Assembly: GCA_023416315.1 (NCBI GenBank)
Contig: JAEZIA010000122.1
Span: 1 to 22,278 of the forward strand
Source: Actinomycetes bacterium
GTDB lineage: Bacteria; Actinomycetota; Actinomycetes; Mycobacteriales; Mycobacteriaceae
Reading direction: 5' to 3'
DNA length: 22,278 nt
In this document: piece after piece, positions 14,408-21,000 of the stretch
How positions within the stretch are numbered: the stretch's first letter is position 1
Layout of the letters: the number at the start of each line of letters is the position of its first letter
Translations under genes and position numbers: made by a program
The notes under the pieces: generated by a model
Databases searched by the model: none
What the model was told of the DNA's origin: nothing
Seen by the model: the letters and a program-made list of their open reading frames with translations, nothing else

Positions 14408-14964
14408 GCGCCTACCGACGTTCGCGCCCGGGCGTATTCGGTGAACTCGGCACGTACCCGCCAGGCCAGTGCGGCGAGCGCACCCAGTGCGCAAAGACCG
14501 GCGAACACCTGAAACCAGGTGTGCCCGGTATCGGTTCCGTTGCCCAAAGCATGGACCAGTGCGAGCGGCCACAGCGCGTAGGAGGCCCAGTGAACCACCC
14601 GGAATGCGCGCAACCCCAGCCGGCGCCGCAGCACGCTGCTGACCACGACAATGATCAGGAGGTCGACAGCCAGGGTGCCCAGCCCCTGCCACATCGGCCG
14701 GTAGACACCGAGGAACGGCGCAACGAAATCGACGACCCGTAGCTGCGCGTACGGGTCGGCGAACAGCGTGCCCACATGCGCTGCCACGAGAAGGCTTCCG
14801 ACCAACGCCGCGAATCGATGTACCTCGGCCACGGCGAACCTTGGTAACGCCGGCAGCGGACGACCCGATCGAGTGACGATGCCCAATATCAGTGACAGGG
14901 TGAGGAACCCCAATGCGGTGATGCCGCACCCGCGGCCCAGGGCCCATAGCGCCTCGCTCGTCAT
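14404..14964 (-). CDS. Ferric-reductase-like di-heme transmembrane protein
   Basis: This 186-residue membrane protein has about five to six hydrophobic helices. Two histidine pairs sit in the spacing of ferric-reductase/MsrQ-type cytochromes b: H49-x13-H63 (VHRFAALVGSLLVAAH) and H125-x12-H138 (VHWASYALWPLALVH). These would bind two stacked hemes and carry electrons across the membrane. There is no C-terminal FAD/NAD(P)H domain, so the electron donor must be another protein; the NuoF-like protein and ferredoxin encoded next are obvious candidates. Start ATG 14964 overlaps the stop of apbE as ATGA. The frame open to 15222 is a shadow of apbE. Confidence 0.85.
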   Translation of the reverse strand: MTSEALWALGRGCGITALGFLTLSLILGIVTRSGRPLPALPRFAVAEVHRFAALVGSLLVAAHVGTLFADPYAQLRVVDFVAPFLGVYRPMWQGLGTLAVDLLIIVVVSSVLRRRLGLRAFRVVHWASYALWPLALVHALGNGTDTGHTWFQVFAGLCALGALAALAWRVRAEFTEYARARTSVGA

Positions 14965-15893
14965 TGCGACTCGCACGAAGCGTCGGGCGGCCACCCGCCG
15001 ATGGTGTGCACACCGCCACTGAAGTCCACGAGACGTGCGGGAAAGCCCTGTCCCCGAATCCAATCCAGAGCGCGCCAGCCACGGATCACCGCAGCAGTGC
15101 TGACCGTGTTGGCGGCCAGGCAACTCTCCGCCGTCACACTGACCGTGCGCCACACCGCATCGGCCGACCACGTGGACCGCGGATCGATGATGTGATGCAG
15201 GACCTGCCGGCCATGCCGCCATCGGCGCCGCAACGTGCTCGAGGTCGCCACGGCCATTCCCGCCTGCAACGCGATTACCGTCGCCGGCTCGTCATCGCCG
15301 TCGCAGACCAGTACGTGCCACCCACCGTCGGGTGCCGCGCCGGCGGTGGCGATATCGCCTCCGAGGTTCACCAGTACGCCCGCACCGGTGGCTTGGTACG
15401 CCCGCTCGGCAGCGCGATCGGCGGCGATCGCCTTGGCCGTGGAGCCAAGGTCGAGCACAACCCCACGCGGCACGGACGCCACCCGCCCGGTAAGGCCGAT
15501 CATCGACCAGTCCGCAGTTTGAGACGCCGATATTGCCAGCGGCGCATACGAATCCGTAGCACCCATGTCGCGGCCGTAGCCGAGTTCGATCAGTCTGGCA
15601 CCGACCGTCGGGTCGAGGTCACCATCGGTCTGGCGTGCCGCCGAGAGTGCGGCGCCGAGCAACTCTGCGAGCAGAGGGCTGATGTACATCGGTCGGCCAC
15701 ATCGAGCCAGGGCATTGATCTCCGAGTCGGGGCTGAACCGGGATGCGGCCATGTCGACGGCGTCGAGTTCGATGTCCACGGCAGTTCGGGCCGCCGCAAG
15801 TGAACGTGGGTCTGTGACGATGATCTGCATGTCCATCGTCCATCGCTGCCAATGGATTTCCGCGGTGCAGTGCTCGCTATGGACGATCATCAT
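14961..15893 (-). CDS. apbE: ApbE-family FAD:protein FMN transferase
   Basis: This 310-residue protein has the ApbE motifs in order: SRFSPDSEINAL near residues 51-62, TDGDLDPTVG, the LDLGSTAKAIAAD stretch (canonical LDLGGIAKG), VNLGGDIATAG, ATSSTLRRRW followed by HHIIDPRS, and VTAESCLAANTVSTAAVI. ApbE transfers FMN from FAD to a Thr or Ser of exported or membrane flavoproteins, Mg2+ dependent. In the last motif Asn stands where many ApbE proteins have the Asp of ADAxxT. I see no lipobox or strong signal peptide, so it may act on the inner face or be exported by an unusual route. The start ATG 15893 overlaps the stop of the Pro-rich gene as ATGA. It lies inside the redox array, which implies that at least one array partner is a covalent flavoprotein, though no target motif is visible here. 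Confidence 0.88.
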   Translation of the reverse strand: MMIVHSEHCTAEIHWQRWTMDMQIIVTDPRSLAAARTAVDIELDAVDMAASRFSPDSEINALARCGRPMYISPLLAELLGAALSAARQTDGDLDPTVGARLIELGYGRDMGATDSYAPLAISASQTADWSMIGLTGRVASVPRGVVLDLGSTAKAIAADRAAERAYQATGAGVLVNLGGDIATAGAAPDGGWHVLVCDGDDEPATVIALQAGMAVATSSTLRRRWRHGRQVLHHIIDPRSTWSADAVWRTVSVTAESCLAANTVSTAAVIRGWRALDWIRGQGFPARLVDFSGGVHTIGGWPPDASCESQ

Positions 15894-16384
15894 GATCCCC
15901 GGGAAACCGCGATATGCGGAGGCGAGTACTTCGGTGATTGCACCGTCTTCGGGGTATTGATTCGGCGCGTCGTCGTCGGTGCCGGGGCAGCCTTCGGGGC
16001 AGGCGTCGATGTCGCTGGTTTCCGCGCGACGGCAGGTGTCTGCTGTTCGGAGCCTTGCGGCGGAGCAGACTTCGTGACCCGAGGCGTCGGCGTCATCGGG
16101 GACGCTGTCGTGGTCGGGGGCGCTGGCGCTATCGGGGGCGGCGACTCGAATGGCGTTGCGATGACGACCGGCGCCTCGACGTCGTGCGCCGGAGTTGCGC
16201 CTTCACCGGCGGCCGGCTGCACGGCGAGCTCGGCCGACGGGGTGGCCACAGGTTTGAGCGTGTCTGCATATGCCAGGGCCGAGGCCGCGGCGACACCGGC
16301 GATTCCGATGCCGGTCAACGCCCACGACGCCGCGGCGGCGCGCCGCAACCCAGAACGGGGTGAGTCCATGGCGCTGATGTTCAC
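15890..16384 (-). CDS. Membrane-anchored Pro/Thr-rich extracytoplasmic protein
   Basis: This 164-residue protein has a short basic N-terminus (SPRSGLRR), one hydrophobic segment (about 17-40) and then a low-complexity domain rich in Pro, Ala and Thr with a basic C-terminus (TRRINTPKTVQSPKY). There is no Cys, no heme motif and no recognisable ApbE flavinylation motif. In many flavinylation clusters this position is taken by an FMN-binding-domain protein. Here the exported protein is disordered-looking and may be a scaffold or wall-spanning linker, which is inference. GTG 16384 gives the length stated; ATG 16369 is an alternative, and neither has a good ribosome binding site. It starts 39 bases after the kinase stop. 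That gap contains a perfect 10-bp palindrome TCTTCGAAGA (16400-16409), so an internal promoter is possible. Its stop overlaps apbE. Confidence 0.7.
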   Translation of the reverse strand: MNISAMDSPRSGLRRAAAASWALTGIGIAGVAAASALAYADTLKPVATPSAELAVQPAAGEGATPAHDVEAPVVIATPFESPPPIAPAPPTTTASPMTPTPRVTKSAPPQGSEQQTPAVARKPATSTPAPKAAPAPTTTRRINTPKTVQSPKYSPPHIAVSRGS

Positions 16385-16423
16385 ACCTGATTTTTTGAAT
16401 CTTCGAAGAATCGCGCGCTGCCC

Positions 16424-17632
16424 TCACCGCGCTGAGGCAGCGGGAAGAGTGAGCGTGAAGGCGGCGCCTTGGCCGGGAGCCGAAGTGACCGCGACCTCTC
16501 CCCCATGGGCGCGGGCGATCTCGCGCACCAGCGCCAAACCAATCCCATAGGACTGTCGATGAGTCCGGGTGGTGTGTTCGGCGCCGTGCGCAAAACGGGT
16601 GAACAACGTCGCCATGGCGTCGGCGTCGATGCCGACGCCGTCGTCGCAGACCTGCACCCTGATGAGCGATCCGTGCCGACTCACGCCTATTTCAACCGCA
16701 CCGCCGGGATGTTCGTGACTCAGCGCGTTGTCGACCAATGCAGTGAGCGCCCTGCGCAGTGCTGCGTTCGACCCGATCACCTCGAAACGACCGGGACCGC
16801 TGGGCCTTTCGAAGCGAAGATTCACCCCCAACGTGTCTGCATACGGGGCCAGGCTGTGGTGCACGTCGGCTGCCACCGAGACCAGATCAACCCGATCACG
16901 CGGCGCGTCACCGGCTGTCATGGTCGCCGACGCCAGCAGGTCGTCGACGACATCGCTGAGCGCACGGGTATCGGCGACCAGCGCCTCGGCCTCGGCACGA
17001 ATTGCCGCCGAATCCACAGCTCCAGTCCGCTGCGCCAACATCTGGGCACGGGTGTGCAACACCGTCAACGGGGCTCGCAGTTCGTGCGAGGCATCCGCGA
17101 CAAACCGTCGCTGCAGGGCCAGCGCCTGGGCCAGTGGACGTACCGACCGGCGGGTGAAGAGCGCCACCACCGCGATGGAGGCCAGAATGCCGGCCAGCTC
17201 GGCGAGCGCCACCGACATCAACAGCCGGTTGCGACCCGCGTGATAGGGCGCTAGATCCATCATTGCCACCACCCGGCCTTGCGAGCGGTCCGCGACCAAC
17301 GTTCGGTAATGCCGCCCACCGGTACGAAGGTCACCGTATCCCGGTGGACCCGACAGCAGAGCCACGCCCGGTTGGCCACCGTCGCTGGTGGATACCTCCC
17401 CGTTGTTCGTCCGCAGCGCGAGTTCCATGTCGGGAGGCGGGTCGTTGGCGTCGTCGGCGGTCGCGGCCAATGTCCGTAATTCGGCATCGATCTGACGGTG
17501 CTGCGCGCGGACGTAGACCGTGAATACCACGCCGCCCACGATCAGCAGCACCACGGCTAGGGCCGCCGAAGCCTGAACCGCAGCGATGCGGCCCGCGCGC
17601 CTCACCACCGCAAGATCACCAGCGGGGGTCAT
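16424..17632 (-). CDS. Sensor histidine kinase of the redox array
   Basis: This 402-residue membrane kinase has TM1 (about 17-41), an extracytoplasmic sensor region of roughly 95 residues (42-137), TM2 (about 138-160), a very short linker and the catalytic core. The phospho-accepting H183 is in FVADASHELRAPLT; the N box is ALVDNALSH, G1 is DDGVGID and G2 is SYGIGLALV. The linker of about 12 residues before the dimerisation helix is too short for a standard HAMP domain. The sensor region has no Cys or PAS/heme signature visible, so the signal is unknown. Its ATG at 17632 overlaps the TGA of the response regulator as ATGA, so the two form a co-translated pair. Being followed by the Pro-rich/apbE genes suggests the pair controls them. 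Confidence 0.9.
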   Translation of the reverse strand: MTPAGDLAVVRRAGRIAAVQASAALAVVLLIVGGVVFTVYVRAQHRQIDAELRTLAATADDANDPPPDMELALRTNNGEVSTSDGGQPGVALLSGPPGYGDLRTGGRHYRTLVADRSQGRVVAMMDLAPYHAGRNRLLMSVALAELAGILASIAVVALFTRRSVRPLAQALALQRRFVADASHELRAPLTVLHTRAQMLAQRTGAVDSAAIRAEAEALVADTRALSDVVDDLLASATMTAGDAPRDRVDLVSVAADVHHSLAPYADTLGVNLRFERPSGPGRFEVIGSNAALRRALTALVDNALSHEHPGGAVEIGVSRHGSLIRVQVCDDGVGIDADAMATLFTRFAHGAEHTTRTHRQSYGIGLALVREIARAHGGEVAVTSAPGQGAAFTLTLPAASAR

Positions 17633-18309
17633 TCGAGCCCGAATCGGTAACCGGAGCCATGCACCGTTCGGATGACCTGTTTGCCGAGCTTCCGGCGCAG
17701 ATAGTGGACGTAGAGGTCGACCGCTCCAGCGGACTCGGCACCGTGGAACACCAAGTCGAGGAGCTGCGCCCGGCTGAACACCCGCTTGGGCGCGGCCATC
17801 AAAGCCGCCAGCAGCGACGCTTCCCGTTCGGACAATTCGACGTGACGTTCGTCAGCGGTCGCAGCTGTCACCCGCCGGGTCAGTCGGTCCAGCCGCAGGC
17901 CGCCGGCTGAGACCACAACCGCGGAGTTGTCGATGCGCCGCAGCAGCGCGCGCACCCGTGCCAGAAGCTCGTCGACGTCAAACGGTTTGACCAGATAATC
18001 CTGTGCGCCCGCGTCGAGCCCTTCGACACGGTCGTCCACTGCTCCGCGCGCCGTGAGAATCAGAGCCGGTGTCGCAATGCCCTTCGACCTGAGCAAGGCG
18101 ATCAGGTGCACGCCGTCCATCACAGGCAATCCACGGTCGACGATGAGCGCGTCATAGGCACCGGTGAGGCCACGATGGAGGGCCTGTTGGCCGTCGTATG
18201 CGGTCTCGACGCGATACCCCGCCTCGGTGAGGAGCGAAGCCAGCATCGCAGAAAGCGCGCGGTCGTCCTCGACGATCAGAACCGCGGGCGCGAGGTTCGG
18301 CAGGGGCAC
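17629..18309 (-). CDS. OmpR/PhoB-family response regulator
   Basis: This 226-residue DNA-binding regulator has a receiver domain with the acidic pair D15/D16 (VLIVEDD), phospho-acceptor D58 (LIVDRGLPVMDG), T86 and K108 (YLVKPF). A winged-helix output domain follows, ending in VDLYVHYLRRKLG and IRTVHGSGYRF. Start GTG 18309 (VPLPNLAPAVLIVEDD) places the protein start directly before the first beta strand. The frame open to 18459 would translate across the DosR-like box and lacks receiver similarity. It heads the minus-strand array, co-translated with the kinase. A DosR-like box lies 49-68 bases upstream of its start, shared with the divergent hemerythrin ATPase. I found no obvious direct-repeat operator for the regulator itself in the intergenic region. 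Confidence 0.88.
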   Translation of the reverse strand: MPLPNLAPAVLIVEDDRALSAMLASLLTEAGYRVETAYDGQQALHRGLTGAYDALIVDRGLPVMDGVHLIALLRSKGIATPALILTARGAVDDRVEGLDAGAQDYLVKPFDVDELLARVRALLRRIDNSAVVVSAGGLRLDRLTRRVTAATADERHVELSEREASLLAALMAAPKRVFSRAQLLDLVFHGAESAGAVDLYVHYLRRKLGKQVIRTVHGSGYRFGLE

Positions 18310-18357
18310 ACAGCGAGACTGCCACGGTGTGTCGCGCCGCGCGCTGAAGTGCCCGCC

Positions 18358-18377
18358 TTGGTGACTTTGGCCCCTTA
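18358..18377. promoter_or_regulatory. DosR (DevR)-like box in the divergent promoter region
   Basis: TTGGTGACTTTGGCCCCTTA matches TTSGGGACTWWAGTCCCSAA at 15 of 20 positions on either strand. It sits 49 bases from the response-regulator GTG (minus) and 100 bases from the ATPase ATG (plus), so it could act on one or both. No convincing -10 was found on either side. The match is as good as that of the usp site. Confidence 0.5.
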
Positions 18378-18465
18378 CCGCGAGTCCCGCCGGCTGCGAC
18401 GATGACGGCACCGCGGTGTCGGGTGGCCCCGAAATCGATCGAGCCACACCTGATCGCAACCGAGC

Positions 18466-18470
18466 GAAGG
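18466..18470 (+). promoter_or_regulatory. Ribosome binding site of the hemerythrin ATPase
   Basis: GAAGG lies seven bases before ATG 18478 and supports this start. Confidence 0.6.
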
Positions 18471-18477
18471 CTGTGGC

Positions 18478-20820
18478 ATGGGCAATTCGGATTGCACTAG
18501 CCGGTCGTTGTGGCGGCGGACGCGACCGCTGGTCGAGCCCGCGCTGCTTACGGTCAGCGTCGCGGCGCTTGTCGTCGGCGGCATCGCCTGGCTGGTCGGA
18601 TCACGAGAGTGGGCCGACGCGTGTTGGATCGCAGGGACAGTGTCGGCGGTGATCCCCGCGCTGGTGTGGGTGGTCGACTCACTGCGCCGGGGACGAGCAG
18701 GGGTCGACCTCCTGGCGGTGCTGTCGCTGGTGGGCACACTCTGGGTCGGCGAATACCTGGCCGGCGCGTTGATCGCGGTGATGCTGTCCACGGGACGCTT
18801 CCTCGATGCGGCGGCGCAGCGCCGGGCGTCTCGCGATCTGCACGCCCTGCTGCAACGCGCTCCCCGGTTCGCCCGGCGCAGGATCGGCGACGCGATCAGT
18901 GTGATCCCACTCGGCGACGTGGCCGTCGACGATCTGCTGGTGGTCGGCCCCGGCGAAGTGGTGCCGGTGGACGGACGAATCGAGGGCGCGGTCGCGGTAC
19001 TCGACGAGTCGGCGTTGACCGGTGAACCGTTGCAGGTCGAGCGAGCAATCGGTGAGCCGGTGCGCAGCGGCGTGGTCAACGCCGCTACCGCGTTCGAGCT
19101 CCGCGCGACGGCCACCGCCGACAACAGCACGTACGCCGGAATTGTGCGGCTGGCCCAGCAGGCCGGCGCCGAGAGCGCGCCGATCATCCGCTTGGCCGAC
19201 CGGTACGCGGCTGCGTTCGTTCCCCTCGCCCTCGTGATGGCGGGCATCGCGTGGCTGGCCAGTGGGAGTTCGGTGCGGGCAGTGGCAGTCCTGGTGGTTG
19301 CCACGCCGTGTCCGCTGCTGCTCGCCGCGCCGGTGGCCATCGTGTCCGGCTTGTCGCGGGCGTCTCGTCACGGGGTGGTGGTCCGCAGCGGCGGGGCACT
19401 CGAAAACCTCGGCCACGCAACAACCCTGGTGATGGATAAGACCGGCACGCTCACCGCCGGTTGTCCGGTGGTCATCGATGTCCTCGCCGCTCCCGGTCAC
19501 GATCGCACGGAAGTTCTGCGCCTGGCGGCCTCGGTGGACCAGATGTCCCCGCACGTGCTCGCCGAAGCAATCGTCACCGAAGCACTTGCGCGAAAACTTC
19601 CACTGTCGCTGCCCACCGACGTGGTCGAGCAACCGGGCCGAGGGGTTACCGCCACCGTGGACGGTGCCCGGGTCTCGGTGGGCAAACTCGATGGTGAAGC
19701 GCCCGAGGCGGATTGGGCCCGTGCGGCGGTCAACCGCGCAAGCCTCGATGCGGCCGCGTTGGCGTGGGTTGACGTCGGTAATCAGCTGATCGGCGCGGTG
19801 CTGTTGCGAGACCCGCTGCGCCGCACCGCTCCCCGCACGATGCGGCGGCTGCGTGCAGCGGGCTTCACCCGATTGGTCATGCTCACCGGCGACCGAGAGG
19901 CCCCCGCTCGGGAAATCGGTACGGTGCTGGGACTCGACGAGGTGTATGCCAACCAGAGCCCGGCCGACAAGGTCGCCGCCGTGCGCACCGAGCGCGAACA
20001 CGCCGTCACGGTCATGGTGGGCGACGGCATCAACGACGCCCCCGCCCTGGCTACGGCCACCGTCGGCGTCGCCGTGGGTGCACGTGGAGCCACCGCGTCG
20101 TCGGAAGCCGCCGATATCGTGCTGACCACCGATCGACTGGACCGCCTTGCCGACGCGATGGACATCGCACGCTGGTCACGTCGCATCGCGGTGCAGAGTG
20201 CAGTCGTCGGCATGACACTGTCGCTGCTGGCGATGGCGGTTGCCGCCCTCGGGTGGCTACCACCTGCGGCGGGCGCACTGCTGCAAGAAGGTATCGACCT
20301 GGCAGTGATACTCAATGCGTTGCGCGCCTTGCGCGGCGACCCCTCAGTGGGAGTTCGCCTGCCGCAGAACACCGAAACAATGCTGCACCGCTTCGCCGAC
20401 GAACACGACGCGTTGCGAGATGCTCTGTCCCAACTGCGGGACGCCGCCGATCAACTCGATGCCTGCACCGGCGAACCGGCGATTGCTGCTTTGGACCGTT
20501 CCTACCGATTTCTCACCGACCGGATACTGCCGCATGAGGACGCCGAACAGAACGAGCTCTACCCGGCACTGGCCACTCCCCTTGGCGGCGATGACGCCAC
20601 TGCCACAATGAGCAGAACCCACGCCGAGATCCACCGGCTCACCGACCGGATCGGCACCCACCTCGCGCTCGCGCAGGCCGCAGGCACCGTCCAGCCAGAC
20701 CAACTCGATGATCTCCGCGCCTGCCTGTACGGGCTGCATGCCCTGCTGCGGCTGCACTTCCTACAAGAGGAGGAGAATTACTTCACCCTGGCCGACCTCG
20801 GGGACGGACAATCACGATGA
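18478..20820 (+). CDS. P1B-type metal ATPase with C-terminal hemerythrin domain
   Basis: This 780-residue heavy-metal-class P-type ATPase has the membrane motif TPCP (276-279), actuator TGE (181-183), phosphorylated D320 (DKTGT) and hinge GDGINDAP. It has no N-terminal CxxC metal-binding domain. TPC is the signature of the P1B-5 group, linked in the literature to iron, nickel or cobalt efflux and to C-terminal hemerythrin domains. Such a domain is present at about 630-775 with the full ligand pattern: H643, H686-x3-E690, H715-x3-H719, H760-x4-E765. A di-iron site that senses O2, NO or iron is therefore expected; Glu replaces the last Asp of classical hemerythrin. The upstream DosR-like box supports expression in hypoxia. 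Metal specificity cannot be read from sequence, iron being the best guess. Divergent from the redox array. Confidence 0.88.
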   Translation: MGNSDCTSRSLWRRTRPLVEPALLTVSVAALVVGGIAWLVGSREWADACWIAGTVSAVIPALVWVVDSLRRGRAGVDLLAVLSLVGTLWVGEYLAGALIAVMLSTGRFLDAAAQRRASRDLHALLQRAPRFARRRIGDAISVIPLGDVAVDDLLVVGPGEVVPVDGRIEGAVAVLDESALTGEPLQVERAIGEPVRSGVVNAATAFELRATATADNSTYAGIVRLAQQAGAESAPIIRLADRYAAAFVPLALVMAGIAWLASGSSVRAVAVLVVATPCPLLLAAPVAIVSGLSRASRHGVVVRSGGALENLGHATTLVMDKTGTLTAGCPVVIDVLAAPGHDRTEVLRLAASVDQMSPHVLAEAIVTEALARKLPLSLPTDVVEQPGRGVTATVDGARVSVGKLDGEAPEADWARAAVNRASLDAAALAWVDVGNQLIGAVLLRDPLRRTAPRTMRRLRAAGFTRLVMLTGDREAPAREIGTVLGLDEVYANQSPADKVAAVRTEREHAVTVMVGDGINDAPALATATVGVAVGARGATASSEAADIVLTTDRLDRLADAMDIARWSRRIAVQSAVVGMTLSLLAMAVAALGWLPPAAGALLQEGIDLAVILNALRALRGDPSVGVRLPQNTETMLHRFADEHDALRDALSQLRDAADQLDACTGEPAIAALDRSYRFLTDRILPHEDAEQNELYPALATPLGGDDATATMSRTHAEIHRLTDRIGTHLALAQAAGTVQPDQLDDLRACLYGLHALLRLHFLQEEENYFTLADLGDGQSR

Positions 20821-20858
20821 CGTGGGACCCGATGCCACCACAGGAGTGACCGATAACT

Positions 20859-20948
20859 TTGACCAGACCTGAAGTGTCGGTAGTTTTTCATGTTGACCAG
20901 TCGGACGTGACCGTTGCGACTGACGTCCATCGCATTTCGCGGTCCGAC
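20859..20948 (+). promoter_or_regulatory. Repeat-containing leader before the MgtC/DUF4010 gene
   Basis: TTGACCAG occurs twice (20859-20866 and 20893-20900). Two inverted repeats follow: GTCGGAC/GTCCGAC (20900-20906 and 20942-20948), and GGACGT/ACGTCC (20903-20908 and 20923-20928) nested within the first but competing for the same bases. The two stems exclude each other, so a structured leader is conceivable. No known riboswitch is recognised. Confidence 0.3.
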
Positions 20949-20988
20949 GGTCGGCGGCGCGACCACCACTGCCCGGACGCAGCATGCT

Positions 20989-20993
20989 GAGGA
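20989..20993 (+). promoter_or_regulatory. Ribosome binding site deciding the TTG start of the MgtC/DUF4010 gene
   Basis: GAGGA lies seven bases before TTG 21001. The alternative TTG at 20914 has no comparable site and would add 29 residues of non-family sequence. Confidence 0.65.
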
Positions 20994-21000
20994 CGTCGCG

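Noticed and set aside
14408..15082. N-terminal extension of the NuoF-like frame
   Set aside because: The frame stays open through the cytochrome and apbE genes, but similarity to NuoF and the ATGA overlap place the start at 14407.
15890..16384. Flavinylation site in the Pro-rich protein
   Set aside because: No D/N-x-x-S/T-x-A/S-T pattern with the right spacing was found; Thr/Ser-rich stretches are low complexity.
18372..18391. Second DosR-like half site next to the 18358 box
   Set aside because: Only the AGTCCCG half matches (about 9 of 20), and it overlaps the better site.
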